DNA of 64,000 nt from contig CM114272.1 in assembly GCA_050084515.1 (NCBI GenBank), positions 9,548,001-9,612,000 on the forward strand, written 5' to 3'. The notes beneath the pieces are model-generated. The model was given only the letters and a program-made list of their open reading frames with translations, searched no databases and was not told where the DNA came from. This stretch comes from Blasia pusilla (taxonomy: Eukaryota > Marchantiophyta > Marchantiopsida > Blasiales). The translations under genes were made by a program, and so were the position numbers. Of this stretch, positions 34,977-45,679 are shown in pieces (the stretch's first letter is position 1; each line of letters opens with the position of its first letter).

Positions 34977-36152
34977 TGACATTTTGAAGTGAAATTCAAA
35001 TATCCATTTTTTTGAAGAATGGAAATATGGATTGGTAGCTCTTTTATATCCTATTTTTCAGTCTATGAGAAAGAGGGTGCACAAAAGCTAAAAGCACCAA
35101 TTGATCTTGTAAACTCTTCAATTATATCTAAAACATGTAATTTTGTAATATTTGAAAATTAAGTTTTTCTTTTCTCAGAGCTGTCAACTGCAGCTCCTTT
35201 ACGGGATTTGGAGCTTGAGATGGATGAAAGGCATCATTTATTGGTTCCCTGCCCTTCTTAATGTCTGGGAGAGGGTGCAACCATGGAACTTGGACCTTTA
35301 AGGTTCAGCTACTTTTCAATCAAATCGTGATTATTTGAGCAAAAATTTCAGTAACTTCAATCCATTAATTCTTGCACCATTGAAAGGAGGATTTCATGAA
35401 TTCACATCCAATAATTCTTGCATCATTCAAAAGGCATCATACACATCTCAAAAAATCCAAAATTAATATTCTCACTAGTCATATCGATATTACTGGCAAT
35501 GTAAGATTCAATAACTGAAGCAGTAAGCTTCAAATGCTAAATAGTCATACAATTATGACTCATTTAGTAATGCTGCAAGGACAACATTCTTTCTTCAACT
35601 CACACATTCATATCTTCGTGACTAAACCAATTGTGTCGACTTCTATAGTAGTCATGTAACTCTACTCTTTTAATCATGGTACATGACTATATGAGTCCAT
35701 ATCCATATGTAATGACTATATGAATTGCTAACTACAATTGAATGGAGTACACTTGTTGCATTGTGATAGGATATTGTGAATTTTTGCGCACCAAACATGA
35801 CTACATGATTTTTCGGTGGTAACTAGACAAATATACAAATATGACTAGATGAGTCATATTCATAGTCCACGTCATCGATGACACATCATACGAAATAGTC
35901 TATGTCATATGTTGAGGTGTCATTATTCCACGTCATCTAAGACGTGTCAATCATGGCCTCATGACTACACCCTCTAGTCATATACCAATGTCCACCTAAG
36001 CCAACTATCCTAGTTAGCCTAGTCGCCAACCAAATATGACTTGGCTTCTGTGTCTAAAGTAGTCGTCAGTCATTGTTAGTCATGGTATGTAAAGTATGAC
36101 TCATATAAGTCATATAACCTAGTCATAAAACCAATGATTTCCTCGAGTGATG

Positions 36153-36997
36153 GCATCGAGTTGCAACACTTGACTAAAAAAACTATTCTCATAATCTAGT
36201 CTAGTCCTTTTACAATGGAATCCAGTCAGTGCGGACATTGGGAAGAGTTATTGGGGCAATGCGAGACACAAAAGCAAAATCATGAGAAAAATCAGCTGGA
36301 TCTGTACAATCTTCTAGATTGAGATTGTTGGAATTCTTCTTCGATGTGTTAACTGGGGAGGTCTGTCAAGATTGGGGTGATGGAGTGTGGATCTAGCTTC
36401 TTGGAATTTGGAGAGTTGGTTAGTTGGGGAATCGACCTATCGTCCAAGGAATTTCATGGGCAGTAGAGCGGTCATGTTGAGAGCCTAAAGGCTATCGGAT
36501 GATTGCTTTGCAGGGAGATAGAGTAGCTGGGGGAGGGGAAAGCCGCACGTCCGTAACATAGGCCTCCATAAAGTGCTTCACTTTATGTCGGAGGTGCTCA
36601 TACCAACAATTGCTTCTCCATGATTCCCAATTGAACTCTTGTATGGGCCAACCATGTCTATCCAGCTCGTTACTTGCTTCATTCCGTTAAGTCCGATAGC
36701 CCTCCTTCACTCATAAGCAGCAGCAGCCAAAGCACTCAAAGCAACTGCGCTTAGTATGGACAACGAGCGGGAATGGAACTTGCCACCGCAAGTGGAAAAG
36801 TTTCAGGCATGCTTGGCTAAATCTCTCCCCTCCATATTCTACTCATAGGAGTAGATTCTGCCGTATGTATCCACTATTTCTATGCCCCACAATTTCATAT
36901 TGCAACGTCTTGCAAATGCTCGAGCTTGCAGTGACGTATATCCTAAGAGCCAGAAGGACTAATTCAAATTTGCGACCATGGCATATCCTACCGTTCA
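36153..36997 (-). other. coding-like but interrupted minus-strand stretch, unrecognised
   Basis: The minus strand reads long protein-like runs broken by single stops, for example ARAFARRCNMKLWGIEIVDT (about 36930-36870), FHSRSLSILSAVALSALAA (about 36780-36720) and VTSWIDMVGPYKSSIGNHGE (about 36680-36620). Composition looks coding, and the stops could be decay. I cannot place it in a family. A small hairpin (cctccataaagtg...) lies at about 36565-36598. Confidence 0.25.
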
Positions 36998-37180
36998 TCT
37001 ATACTATTAAAAGAGTCGGGGGTTTCACGTAGGGGCTTCCTCCGCATGACACATATGCATTTTAGGCCCTTCCCTTGTTGACATGTGGCTGGTTTAATAG
37101 GAGCTAACACTTGAGAGCTAAGAATTAAGTTCAGGGGGACGGGACTAATTTCACTTGTGCATCGCACGAACATCGGCTAG
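36998..37180 (+). mobile_element. short non-autonomous Helitron, 183 bp, intact ends
   Basis: Starts TCTATACTATTAAAAGAGTC after an A (36997) and ends ...catcggCTAG before a T (37181), which is the A|T insertion site Helitrons use. Just before the end a stem, gtgc/gcac (37157-37167), lies 9 nt upstream of CTAG. No coding capacity. The TCTATACTATTAAAA start is very like that of Helitrons in other plants. Confidence 0.75.
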
Positions 37181-37437
37181 TGTATTTCTAAAATGGTCAG
37201 AGTCTTTGGTTTATTATCAACATCTTGAGTTTTTCTCAAGGTCCTTGGAATTCGTGCGACCATTATTTTTGGGCGCAAGAGAGCCACGACGTCCTCAGGC
37301 CTTGTGAAACCTGCCACGGCCGGTTGCTATTTGAAAAGATACAAGTTTTGATCGATAGTGCTGAGTAATTGACCGGGAAGGAGACTCGAGAAATTCCAGA
37401 GCTATCGGCTGAACATGTCGGTTGTTGCATCCGGATA
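37181..37437. other. short spacer, no gene recognised
   Basis: The minus frame 37263-37523 gives an ordinary-looking peptide (ADSSGISRVSFPVNYSALSI) but no family. It is possibly a retroelement remnant. Confidence 0.3.
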
Positions 37438-37473
37438 AAGTTTCTTGGGGTCGCGTGCGACCCCAAGAAACTT
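37438..37473. repeat. perfect 17-bp palindrome
   Basis: Left arm aagtttcttggggtcgc (37438-37454), spacer gt, right arm gcgaccccaagaaactt (37457-37473). It sits 26 bp from the end of a truncated LTR piece. With a 2-nt spacer it would extrude as a cruciform rather than a normal RNA hairpin. It probably formed at a repair junction. Confidence 0.9.
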
Positions 37474-37499
37474 GCCATGGAATTGGGCTCTAAGTTGTC

Positions 37500-38275
37500 G
37501 TGCGCATACATATCGCTACACAATATACATCGTTGTCACCAAACACACACACAAACACGCACGATCCCATGCTAACTCATGGCATCCAAACAAGGAGACA
37601 AAAAGTGCCAAAATATCTCCAATAAATCAAGATCCAAACTCTCTTAACACCATAGCTCTCAAATGTGTGCACTCTCACATGTCTCTCTCAATGTCAAACC
37701 GAACCCACTCTTCGAATGAGAGGCTTGGGTTACACTCAAAACGCAAGCAAGACCATAACTCCGCCACCTCATGCCAAGAGGTTCAACAAAGAGAGAATGA
37801 GATCTCAAGCTCTCTCTCCTTGAGGTATACCCCTCCCCTCTCCCAAGCTCTCTCCATGGTAACCTATGCTCCCAAGTCACCTCCTTGGCTCTTGACCTGA
37901 TGTACGAGGTCAAGGGCCATTTACCAAAAATAGAAAGTCGACCATATATTCAAAATGATAATTACCTAAAATAGTAAGTTTCTAAATATGGCTCCAAATG
38001 AGCCAAAACGAAAGGGAAACCTGCTCTCTCAGGTTTTCTCGTGGCTTCAATAGGTCATCTTCGACCTATTGAGTTTGTCCTCCACTACTCGCAAAGGCAC
38101 TCTACTAGATCTCATCGATCTATCCTGAAAGACGTGACTACTGTCATGCGCATACATATTATTACACAACATACATCGTTGTCACCAAACACACAGACAA
38201 ACACGCACGATCCTATGCTTACTCATGGCATCCAAACAAGGAGACAAGAAGTACCAAAATATCTCCAATTGCCCC
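37500..38275 (-). mobile_element. gypsy 3' LTR (38275-37626) followed by the start of a second LTR (37625-37500)
   Basis: Reading on the minus strand, an LTR begins after a polypurine tract, ctagggggca, with ttggagatattttggtactt at about 38275 and runs about 650 bp to gatcttgattta at 37626. At once the same start, ttggagatattttggcactt, begins again and runs 126 bp to 37500. The LTR body recurs at 50111-50504 (plus) and 50623-50885 (minus). The tandem LTR-LTR-start junction could come from nested integration or recombination. The LTR includes ggtatacctcaaggagagag, a GA run relevant to the microsatellite at 50517. Confidence 0.75.
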
Positions 38276-38448
38276 CTAGTTGGTGGTTAGGTCCCTCTAA
38301 CTCCAGATAGCCATCTACCTCTACCTACCATGACATACATCTCTCGGACGCTAAGAGCAAGGAGGTTGGGTGCTCATGTGGCCCCATTGTTAGTCGCCTT
38401 CTTATCATCCATGTCACAGACACAAGTTGGAATGTAGAACTACCTACT

Positions 38449-38799
38449 CTATGTGCATTTGGGACATATCCATCGTCCCTGAGGAACCCTAATGAGAGGT
38501 GGCGTCAAGCATGCTATATGCCCTCCTCTCGAACATCCATCATAGACTAGCATAGTGGTTGCACCACGGGAAGAACCACACAACATACATCGCAAGCCTG
38601 CAGGAACTACTACTAAGCTCCGATCAACTATATGGTCAATTTTTGGAAGGTGACACAACGCACATTTACGCATATGGTTCTTCCAAACCATACCATTGCG
38701 TTCCTCCAATAAGAGAACACATGATGGCAAAACCTCACTCACTTTCAAGATGGTGCACCCTGCAATCACATCAAACGTCAAAGATGCCATATGCTGCAA
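38449..38799 (-). pseudogene. gypsy polyprotein C-terminal tail with PHD finger
   Basis: The last 48 residues (38595-38449) read RCMLCGSSRG, then MLVYDGCSRGGHIACLTPPL, then GRWICPKCT and a stop. This is the Cys4-His-Cys3 layout of a PHD zinc finger: CxxC, then (C)DGC with the first Cys changed to Tyr, then HxxC, then WxCPxC. Many PHD fingers read histone H3 tails, especially the methylation state of Lys4. It follows the integrase in frame-equivalent position, where other plant gypsy elements have a chromodomain, and may have steered integration. The Tyr substitution removes one zinc ligand, so this copy is probably not functional. Confidence 0.8.
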
Positions 38800-39994
38800 G
38801 TAGACATAGTCTCCCTAATGAAACCTCCGGATAGTAGGTCGATAACCACCTCCCGAATAGTTGCATACCTCAATGTATTCCGATGTTGCGAAATCGCCAA
38901 GTTCTCAAACGCCATGGGCATCACTCTCTGAAACAACTCAGCCCTCTGAGCAGATGCTTGCATCCATACATCAAGTTCATCAAGGATCAACACCTCACCA
39001 ACATCCCGACCAATGGCCCCAGGTAAATCTAGCTCTCGGCCATATAAAAGCAAGTACGGTGAGAAAGATGCTAAGGATGCCTGCATGCTGAATCTATATC
39101 CCATCGCCAACCACGGCAATTAGAGGTCTTAATCTCCTAGGTGACCTCTCTGCAAGCCATACTTGCGTAATCCTCTCTTCACCGTCTGCACAACCCTCTC
39201 TTCTAGTCCATCCTCCTTAGGATGATCTCGCGAAGTGCTGTAGTGGTCGATCAACGCCTAATCACACAAGGCTTGAAACTCCCCACGGAACTATGTATGT
39301 GGTTTTTCAACACCTCAATTGGTGCGTCGTAATGACTCAACACTCGATCTAGGAAGGCATACACTACCCCCTCACTCGCTTTGTCAGGCAATGCAACCAA
39401 CTCTATAAACTTCGAGAAGTGCTCGACCATCACCAACACATAATGATTATGGCGCTCCGTCACACGTAAAGATCTTGCAAAATCCAAACTCCATCTAAAA
39501 CCTAAACCCATGATTGGAAGTAGATGCAACTATGGAGTTGGAGCATTGAACAATGCTCGCACTTAATCACACACCATGCAAATGGCAACAAAGAGATGAA
39601 CGTCAGTGTGCAGGCCTTGCCACCTATACTGTATCTAGAGCAAGTTGTACGTCCGCTTTATTCCAAAATGACCCAACTCCTCATTGGCATGACGCACCGA
39701 ACGTGGTCTTTGCAAAGGATGAGGCACTGCACACACTCTACCATCCTTCCAAACTCGCAACTCATGTGTCCCCTCCCATTGGAATTGTTTGGCTTGTTGT
39801 AGGATCCGATCCCGCTCTCTAGCATCCAATGTGCTTGCGAAGCTGCCAGTACGCAGGTACTCCATGACCACTCCATCGTCGTGAATGTCTTGGCTACCTT
39901 TTGTCTCCTCACCGACGTTCGGATCTAAGGACTCTCCATCAGACCTCACCATCGAAGTCTCAACAATCTGGCTCTCCATAGCCAACAAGCCCAA
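38800..39994 (-). pseudogene. gypsy integrase, decayed
   Basis: The HHCC zinc-binding part is visible as LGHFGIKRTYNLL, DVHLFV and CMVC (about 39670-39565). The catalytic core shows FRWSLDFARSL with the first Asp (about 39500), YVLVMVEHFSKFIELVALPD, a damaged second-Asp region (IEVLKNH), and DGLEERVVQTVKRGLRKYG, where the Glu of the DDE triad is kept. The core continues as WLAMGYRFSMQASLASFSPY and LLLYGRELDLPGA. Stops stand at several positions. Confidence 0.88.
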
Positions 39995-40069
39995 ATAGGC
40001 TTATGCGTGTCATCTTGGCACCAACTCCTCATAACTCTCACCATGCCAACGAGCTCCACTCGCATCTTG

Positions 40070-41030
40070 CTAACTTGCGCATGGGTTACAATATGGGCAT
40101 AATATGGGCGCGGACATCAATATGTCCTTAAGCACCTGAAATGCTCTCTCCTGCTCATCCCCCCAATGCCACTCTTGATCCACCTTGGTTATCAAGGTTA
40201 GCGACTTTGTAGTCAAATTGAAACCCTTGACGTAGCAATTTGCATTCATGGGATTCTCCAATCCCATGAATGCACGAACTCGACTCACATCTCTAGGACT
40301 TGGAATGCGTGAAATATCCTCTATCTTTGTCTGCTGCACACCAAGGCCTCATGGGTATATTGTATGACCCAGATACTCAATCAGGTCGTAGAAGAGCTTG
40401 CACTTGCCTGGATGTAGCTTCAGCCCATGTTATTGCAATCGTCAAAACACCTCATGTAGATGTCGCTCATGCTCCTCAACCATGGCGCTAAAGACTACGA
40501 TGTCATTCATATAACACCTAGCAAAATCCAGAACCCTCTGAAACTCAGTCTGGGCGTTCTTGAACCCAAATGGTAAGAAATGCCACTGGTACAAATAATC
40601 CTTCCCGTAACGATCGATGCCCCAAAATTTCGTCTTCTACCTATCCTCCAATCTAATATGCAGTTGATGGTATCCGGCTCGAAGATCTAACGAATTGAAG
40701 GCCTTTTCATGCCCAATAGGCATGGCATACCTATCGGACTTTGTTTGTTGATTGATAGGTCGGTAATCTCCACACATCCGCCTATCCGTCCAGTTGCCAT
40801 GCACATCCTTCTTGGCGGGCATAACAATGGCATATGCATACTCTCCATGCGACATCTCCACTAGTCCTACTCCAACCAAGTCATGGCCGCTACTTTGAAT
40901 CAGAGCCCTCTTGTAGGGTCATCAAAAGATCGGCGTGTCACTCGAAAACTCAATGCGGATCCTTGGACCCTTCAGCATACCCAAATCCTGCATGCTAAAT
41001 GCAAAATAGCTCCTATAACTCCTCAGGAAC
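40070..41030 (-). pseudogene. gypsy reverse transcriptase with most of RNase H deleted
   Basis: Reads GPRIRIEFSSDTPIF, VGVGLVEMSHGEYAYAIVMP, DRRMCGDYRPIN, FNSLDLRAGYHQLHIRLEDR, LPFGFKNAQTEFQ, then FARCYMNDIVVFS at about 40515-40480, where YxDD has become YMND (a G-to-A change at the first Asp). After EWHWGDEQERAFQVLKDILM the sequence passes within a few codons to the end of the RNase H region, so the RNase H catalytic residues are gone. Confidence 0.9.
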
Positions 41031-41429
41031 TGATGTATCCGGCGCAGCTCTCCTCCTGTCATCTTAGGGCCCATATCTGGCTCCCAAGTCTCCATCGTGA
41101 CTACGGTAGGACTCTCCGGCGCAGATGTAGGTGGTTGCTATGGTACAACCCCATCTCCTACAATCAAACTCGACTGCTCTCTTGCAGCCAACTGCAAATT
41201 CTCATCTCCATATGCAGTACCCAAAACCACGCGTGATGTTGTGGCTATCATCTCCTGGCGTACCTGCAAAACATCCCAAGAAGTCCAAGGGTGTCTCTCC
41301 CAATCATCCCTAGTGTGTTGATCTCCTTGGGTGTCGCCCCCAGCCACTACCTCAACCGTCTCGATAGGCATGGGGCTCACCAACGCAGCAGTTGTGATCT
41401 GTCGCATCCTCAAATGACGCTGCTCAGCT

Positions 41430-41960
41430 ACTTCTAAGCTAAAATCCATGTCAAGCAGTTCAAGTCCATCGCCTGACCCAAGATATGGTATCGTGATGCC
41501 TTTGATAGTGACGGTATTGTTGTCACTCATGTGGGGAATCCCATCGCTTGCTCTCGCTCATCGGCATTGGACTCCATCAACCTCTATACCTGGTCATACC
41601 AAACCAAGCCAAGTTTCGCCTCCTTGAATGCATAGGAAGCGAGAAAACTCACAAATCTGGGAAAGGCTGCCCGTGGCATGCCAATCTTGTTGACCATAAC
41701 CAACGGCGGTCGATCATCGTGCCTCACTGCCTGTGATCAACGACCTGAATCAATAATGGAATCCACCAAAAAATTGGAGGGGCGCTCCACTCTCGCATAC
41801 ATCCTCTGCAAAACCTCATATGGCACCAAGTTGGTCTACCAAAGACTCCGACGGTGTGCTCTAGAACCTATACTCACCGCATCCCATTATCGATTGCCAT
41901 ACCGTTCTGTAGCCCATCTGTGCCGCCAATGCCACACCGTACCGCTGGATCCGCACCGCA
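41430..41960 (-). pseudogene. DNMT3/DRM-like cytosine-5 methyltransferase C-terminal segment (gypsy-encoded), copy B
   Basis: The minus strand reads DAVSIGSRAHRRSLW-stop-TNLVP (about 41890-41820; motif VIII, with Trp to stop), MYARVERPSNFLVDSII, VRHDDRPPLV, a motif IX-like VNKIGMPRAAFPRFVSF, then ERE-AMGFPT (about 41570-41540) and LGQAMDLNCLTWI (about 41485-41445). It corresponds block for block to copy A. About 100 bp of extra upstream sequence (to 42000) does not show a recognisable SAM-binding motif I or a Pro-Cys motif IV. It continues into the same linker, EVAEQRHLRMRQIT, that precedes RT. Confidence 0.75.
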
Positions 41961-42000
41961 TATTGAGGAGATTTGAGGAGCGTGAGTACGAGAGGAGTAC

Positions 42001-42400
42001 GACTTGTTGATTGGAGGATTTTTCTTCACAACCGAGTTGGGGTTGAGATTTGTAATTTTTGAGGAGCGACATCGACATTATTGTTAGGTTACCCATTCTT
42101 TTTTCTTACCCTACACGTGTGAGAGAATTCCGGTTATTGGGAAGTTATTTGGGATATTGGGTTTTTTGCTGACGCTCATAGCATTGATGACGTATGGGTT
42201 GAGGGGACATAGACCTGTGTGGGATGTCTAGAGTTGAGGATGGTTTATCGATGAGACTATAGATTAGTTGATTTTCCGCATCACGCCGCTTGTTGCCGCA
42301 CAGCACACGTCTCGGTTAGAGAGTGTAGCTTGAGTGCCGCATGTTAGATTGAGTAATTGTGTGATTACTCGCGAGGTTGAGAGTGATTGTATGGGGGGGC
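42001..42400. other. spacer between head-to-head gypsy copies B and C
   Basis: No gene. It may be the leader of the plus-strand copy C; it does not resemble the family's LTR. It is GC-richer than the surrounding CACTA DNA. Confidence 0.4.
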
Positions 42401-42486
42401 ATAAGGATCATCACGGCGTCCTTTCGGGACTTTGAGAGGCGAGGTGGTGGACCAGAGAGTAGCTCTAGAGGTTTGCACGGAGTGGC

Positions 42487-42832
42487 GTGAGGTTTCAAGG
42501 GTCTCCACGTACGGGACCACCTCGACCTCCTTCTGTGTCATCTTCAAACAAGGAGGAGGGCGTAGAGGAGTTGAGTAGTGTTTTTCCACTCACATTGAGT
42601 AGTCGTACTGGTTGGGCGTACGAGATGCACGATTGGGGTAGAGGACCACGTAGGTTCTCAAGTGTAGTAGGCACGATAAAATTGCACGACTTCATCGCGG
42701 AGTTTAAGAGTTGGTGTGACTCACAGCGGGCTAGGAACTCTAGAGAGTTCGACCCGTTAAAGCATGGAACGGTATGTTCCAGCATTTAGAGGGGGGCACC
42801 CATGGACGATTACCATGAGTTCTCCCACAGAT
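42487..42832 (+). pseudogene. gag N-terminal part
   Basis: The frame reads a basic Pro-rich lead (GSPRTGPPRPPSVSSSNKEE) and then the capsid-type run LHDFIAEFKSWCDSQRARNS and EFDPLKHG, with a stop at 42787-42789 and a continuing frame after it (APMDDYHEFSH) up to the CACTA insertion. Trp/Phe spacing and the later YTRLRRLI block are typical of plant Ty3/gypsy gag. Confidence 0.65.
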
Positions 42833-45223
42833 CACTAGTACAAAACCCCCCTTGGATGACTTAAAAAAACGATTGAATGCTACTCAAACCGGGCCTGTGA
42901 GACTCAGTAATTACTTAACCAGACTATAGTAATAAAAATTACTCCTAGTTGTATAAGTTATTACTGAAACCGAGTGTATTCATATTCGAGTCACATTTTT
43001 GTTACTCACATAGTCACTAGATATGACTTCACCTAGTCATTGTTTATGATTATATTAAGTCAAACAAAATGACAAGACAAGTCATAAAGAATGACTCGTC
43101 TAGTCATAATGAGTGATTAGGCGAGTCGTCGATAATGACTGGACGAGTCATTAAGAGTGACTAGATGAGTCATTAAAAGTGACTTTGAATGACTACTCAG
43201 AGTAACAAATAATGACTTGATGCATCACAAAACAATGACTTGTCCATGTCATTTACAATCCTATTCACTAACAAAAATTATGCAAATAAAGTAACACAAA
43301 CAACTATAACCAATCATTATGTATGACACGCGTGTTTTATTCTGACAGAACCGTGTACCTCAAATTGGGATTTAAGTCCATTTTGTATCCATGAATATGA
43401 ATCACTCCTTCCTACCTATCCTCCCTACACCTATCACTACTACTCTTACATCCATGCAATGGAAATTCCATTCAGCTCTAAGTACACCCTTAATGCTACT
43501 AGCATCGTGTGAAAACATACAAGCAAATTACTCATGTACCAGCCCATCCCTCTTGTAGCATCTGATCAGTTTTCACAATAAAAAATCCTTGACTATTGAA
43601 AGATAGACACTAGAACAATTCCATAATTTTATGACTGGCTCATATGACTCCCTCAAGTCATATATGCCTTAAAATGACTGATGACTCATGGAGTCATAAA
43701 AGCCTAGTCATCTACCATACCATGACTCGAATCATTTTAGGATGAGAGACCTAGTCATTCATTTAAATGATTGACACGTCACTAAAGTCATATAATATGA
43801 CGACCATATATCAGCATATGACGTGGCAAGTCGTCAAGTACGACTACTTAAATCATGACACATGTCACATTGTATGAGTCAATTGTAGTCATATTGTTCG
43901 GAGAATTTCATAAAAATGACTTCATATTCAATTCTATGACTAAGCTTTCAAATATGACTAAGTCATATTGATTATTTTGTTTCTTCTAAATGACTTTAAA
44001 TGGTTATATACGACTCAATAAATGACACGGTCTTTGTGTATGACTCAAGTCTGACTACTTTGTATGACTCCATGCTTTGTGAGTATGACTAGGAACTTAA
44101 ATATGTGATTGTTTTAAATGACTCCATGTTTTTTTTAATACATTTTTTTCTTATGACTAGAATCTAACTTCTATATGATTGATATTTTGCATGACAGGTC
44201 TGAATGACTCCACGATTCATTAATATGAGTGCATGATAAATGAATATGACTAGGTACCTACATATTTGACTTTTATGACTAGAGTTTGGCTACATTATAT
44301 GACTGAATGATTTATGACTAATATGATTCATATGATATTTAATTGACTTCAAGATATGGGAATTAGAAGTAGGTCTCATGATAGAAGGCCAAGGTTCTCT
44401 TTGCAGAATGTAGCCTATCCATTCATGCATTGATTCTCACAAGGCATCGATAAACTAACCAAATCAAGGGAAAGGTGGAGATTTTAGTTTAGACACTCCA
44501 TTCATCAACTGAGAATGCCGTGTAAGAACAAATATTTGATTGGAAACTACTAACTGTCCAATGCAGGAACTAGAATAAAATTTTGTACTCTCATATTGAA
44601 GAAAAGTAAATTCAGCAACAAAGAAAGTGGTCATAAAGATTACTACAAGTAATCAACAGTGAACTCTGTGGAGAGTTTGAGATTTCATAGAGAACGAGTC
44701 GAAAAAACATGCACTACTGTAAGTAAGTATTGTCTACATGTAGGCATGAACGTCTAATATTAGCCTATGATTTCTTCAAATTTACTTCAGGCCAAAGTAC
44801 CGAACCTCCAAGAGCATCACCCAGAGTGTATTGGGGTGGCATATCGGCCGCATTTGGCTGCCATAACTTATGATCCAAGAATGCAAGATGGAAAATCTTC
44901 AGATCCACCCGTACCACCCCCGATGGGATATCACTCCCATGAAATTTGTGTTGTCCACTCGTGCCAGTTACAACACCAGTGCCCTAAATTGTCCTGCTGA
45001 GCTTGGGCTTTAGGAGTTGAACCTCATCGCCCACACGAATCTGCAAACCCAAGATCCCTGAATGAGCCTTTGGAGGAGACAAATGCATCAAGTTGGTGTT
45101 GGACATAGAACACAACACATTATTAGTTACAATTCTTTCAATTGAAATATTGTAGCACTTGAATAAAGTTCTGATTATCATGCCAAGCAAGAAAGTTTTT
45201 CTTCCAAGTCCACGTGCATACCT

Positions 45224-45363
45224 TCCCAGTGTATTTTTTGTTGCTTTCTGACTTTACATCGATGTCATGTTCACTACTTGCAGCTTGAATGACGTCAGAA
45301 TGCACTCTTGTAACACGTCTCTTTTTGTTTGGAGAAGACTCTTTATCCCTAGCAATGAAACCT
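45224..45363 (-). other. exon-like segment inside the CACTA element, unrecognised
   Basis: An acceptor-like gtactatgcag precedes GFIARDKESSPNKKRRVTRV...SSEHDIDVKSESNKKYTGK, which is followed by a GT donor (gtatgcac). The KKRR run resembles a nuclear localisation signal. It could be an exon of the transposon's own protein or of a captured gene. Confidence 0.35.
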
Positions 45364-45679
45364 GCATAGTACAAAAGGATAGTAAAATAAAGGAAAAGTA
45401 ATTTTGTTATGTTAAATGTACATCCATAGAAGGCTACTGATATATAGCTATAATATTAGAGAGGGAAATATACCAAGCTGGAGCTTGACATTTACTTGTT
45501 GTACATACTTACTTGTTGTACATAATCTCTTGCTGTAAAAAAATTGAAGATCTCTTTGAATCTATAGTAAGTGTAAGGATATACCAAGCTGGAAATTGAC
45601 ATTTACTTGTTGTACATATTCTCTTGCTGGAAAAAAATGAAGATCTCTTTGAAACTATAGTAAGTGTAAGGATAACAAA

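Larger units (their letters stand above)
31204..36149. mobile_element. CACTA (EnSpm) DNA transposon, 4946 bp, non-autonomous-looking
   Basis: The left end is CACTAGAAGAAATGTGTGGT (31204 on) and the right end, read inward on the minus strand, is CACTCGAGGAAATCATTGGT (36149 on); 18 of the first 23 bases agree. The element is flanked by the same trinucleotide, ATG, at 31201-31203 and 36150-36152, as the CACTA superfamily produces. Both subterminal zones (31230-31440 and 35520-36140) are packed with short tgact/agtca motifs in both orientations, as expected for transposase-binding sites. No TNPD-type transposase was found inside, so it was probably moved in trans. The interior holds a tandem array, a (TC)n tract and an exon-like frame. 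Confidence 0.9.
38449..42000 (-). mobile_element. Ty3/gypsy retrotransposon of the methyltransferase-carrying family, copy B (DNMT-RT-integrase-PHD)
   Basis: Minus-strand order from high to low coordinate: DNMT-like segment (about 41960-41430), linker (41530-41100), RT (about 41000-40070), a junction where most of RNase H is missing, integrase (39994-38800) and a polyprotein tail with a PHD finger (38799-38449), then polypurine tract and LTR. It lacks gag and protease. Where they overlap, copy A (5.63-7.43 kb) matches closely. Stops and frameshifts throughout show it is inactive, and the RT catalytic box has changed to YMND. Confidence 0.88.
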
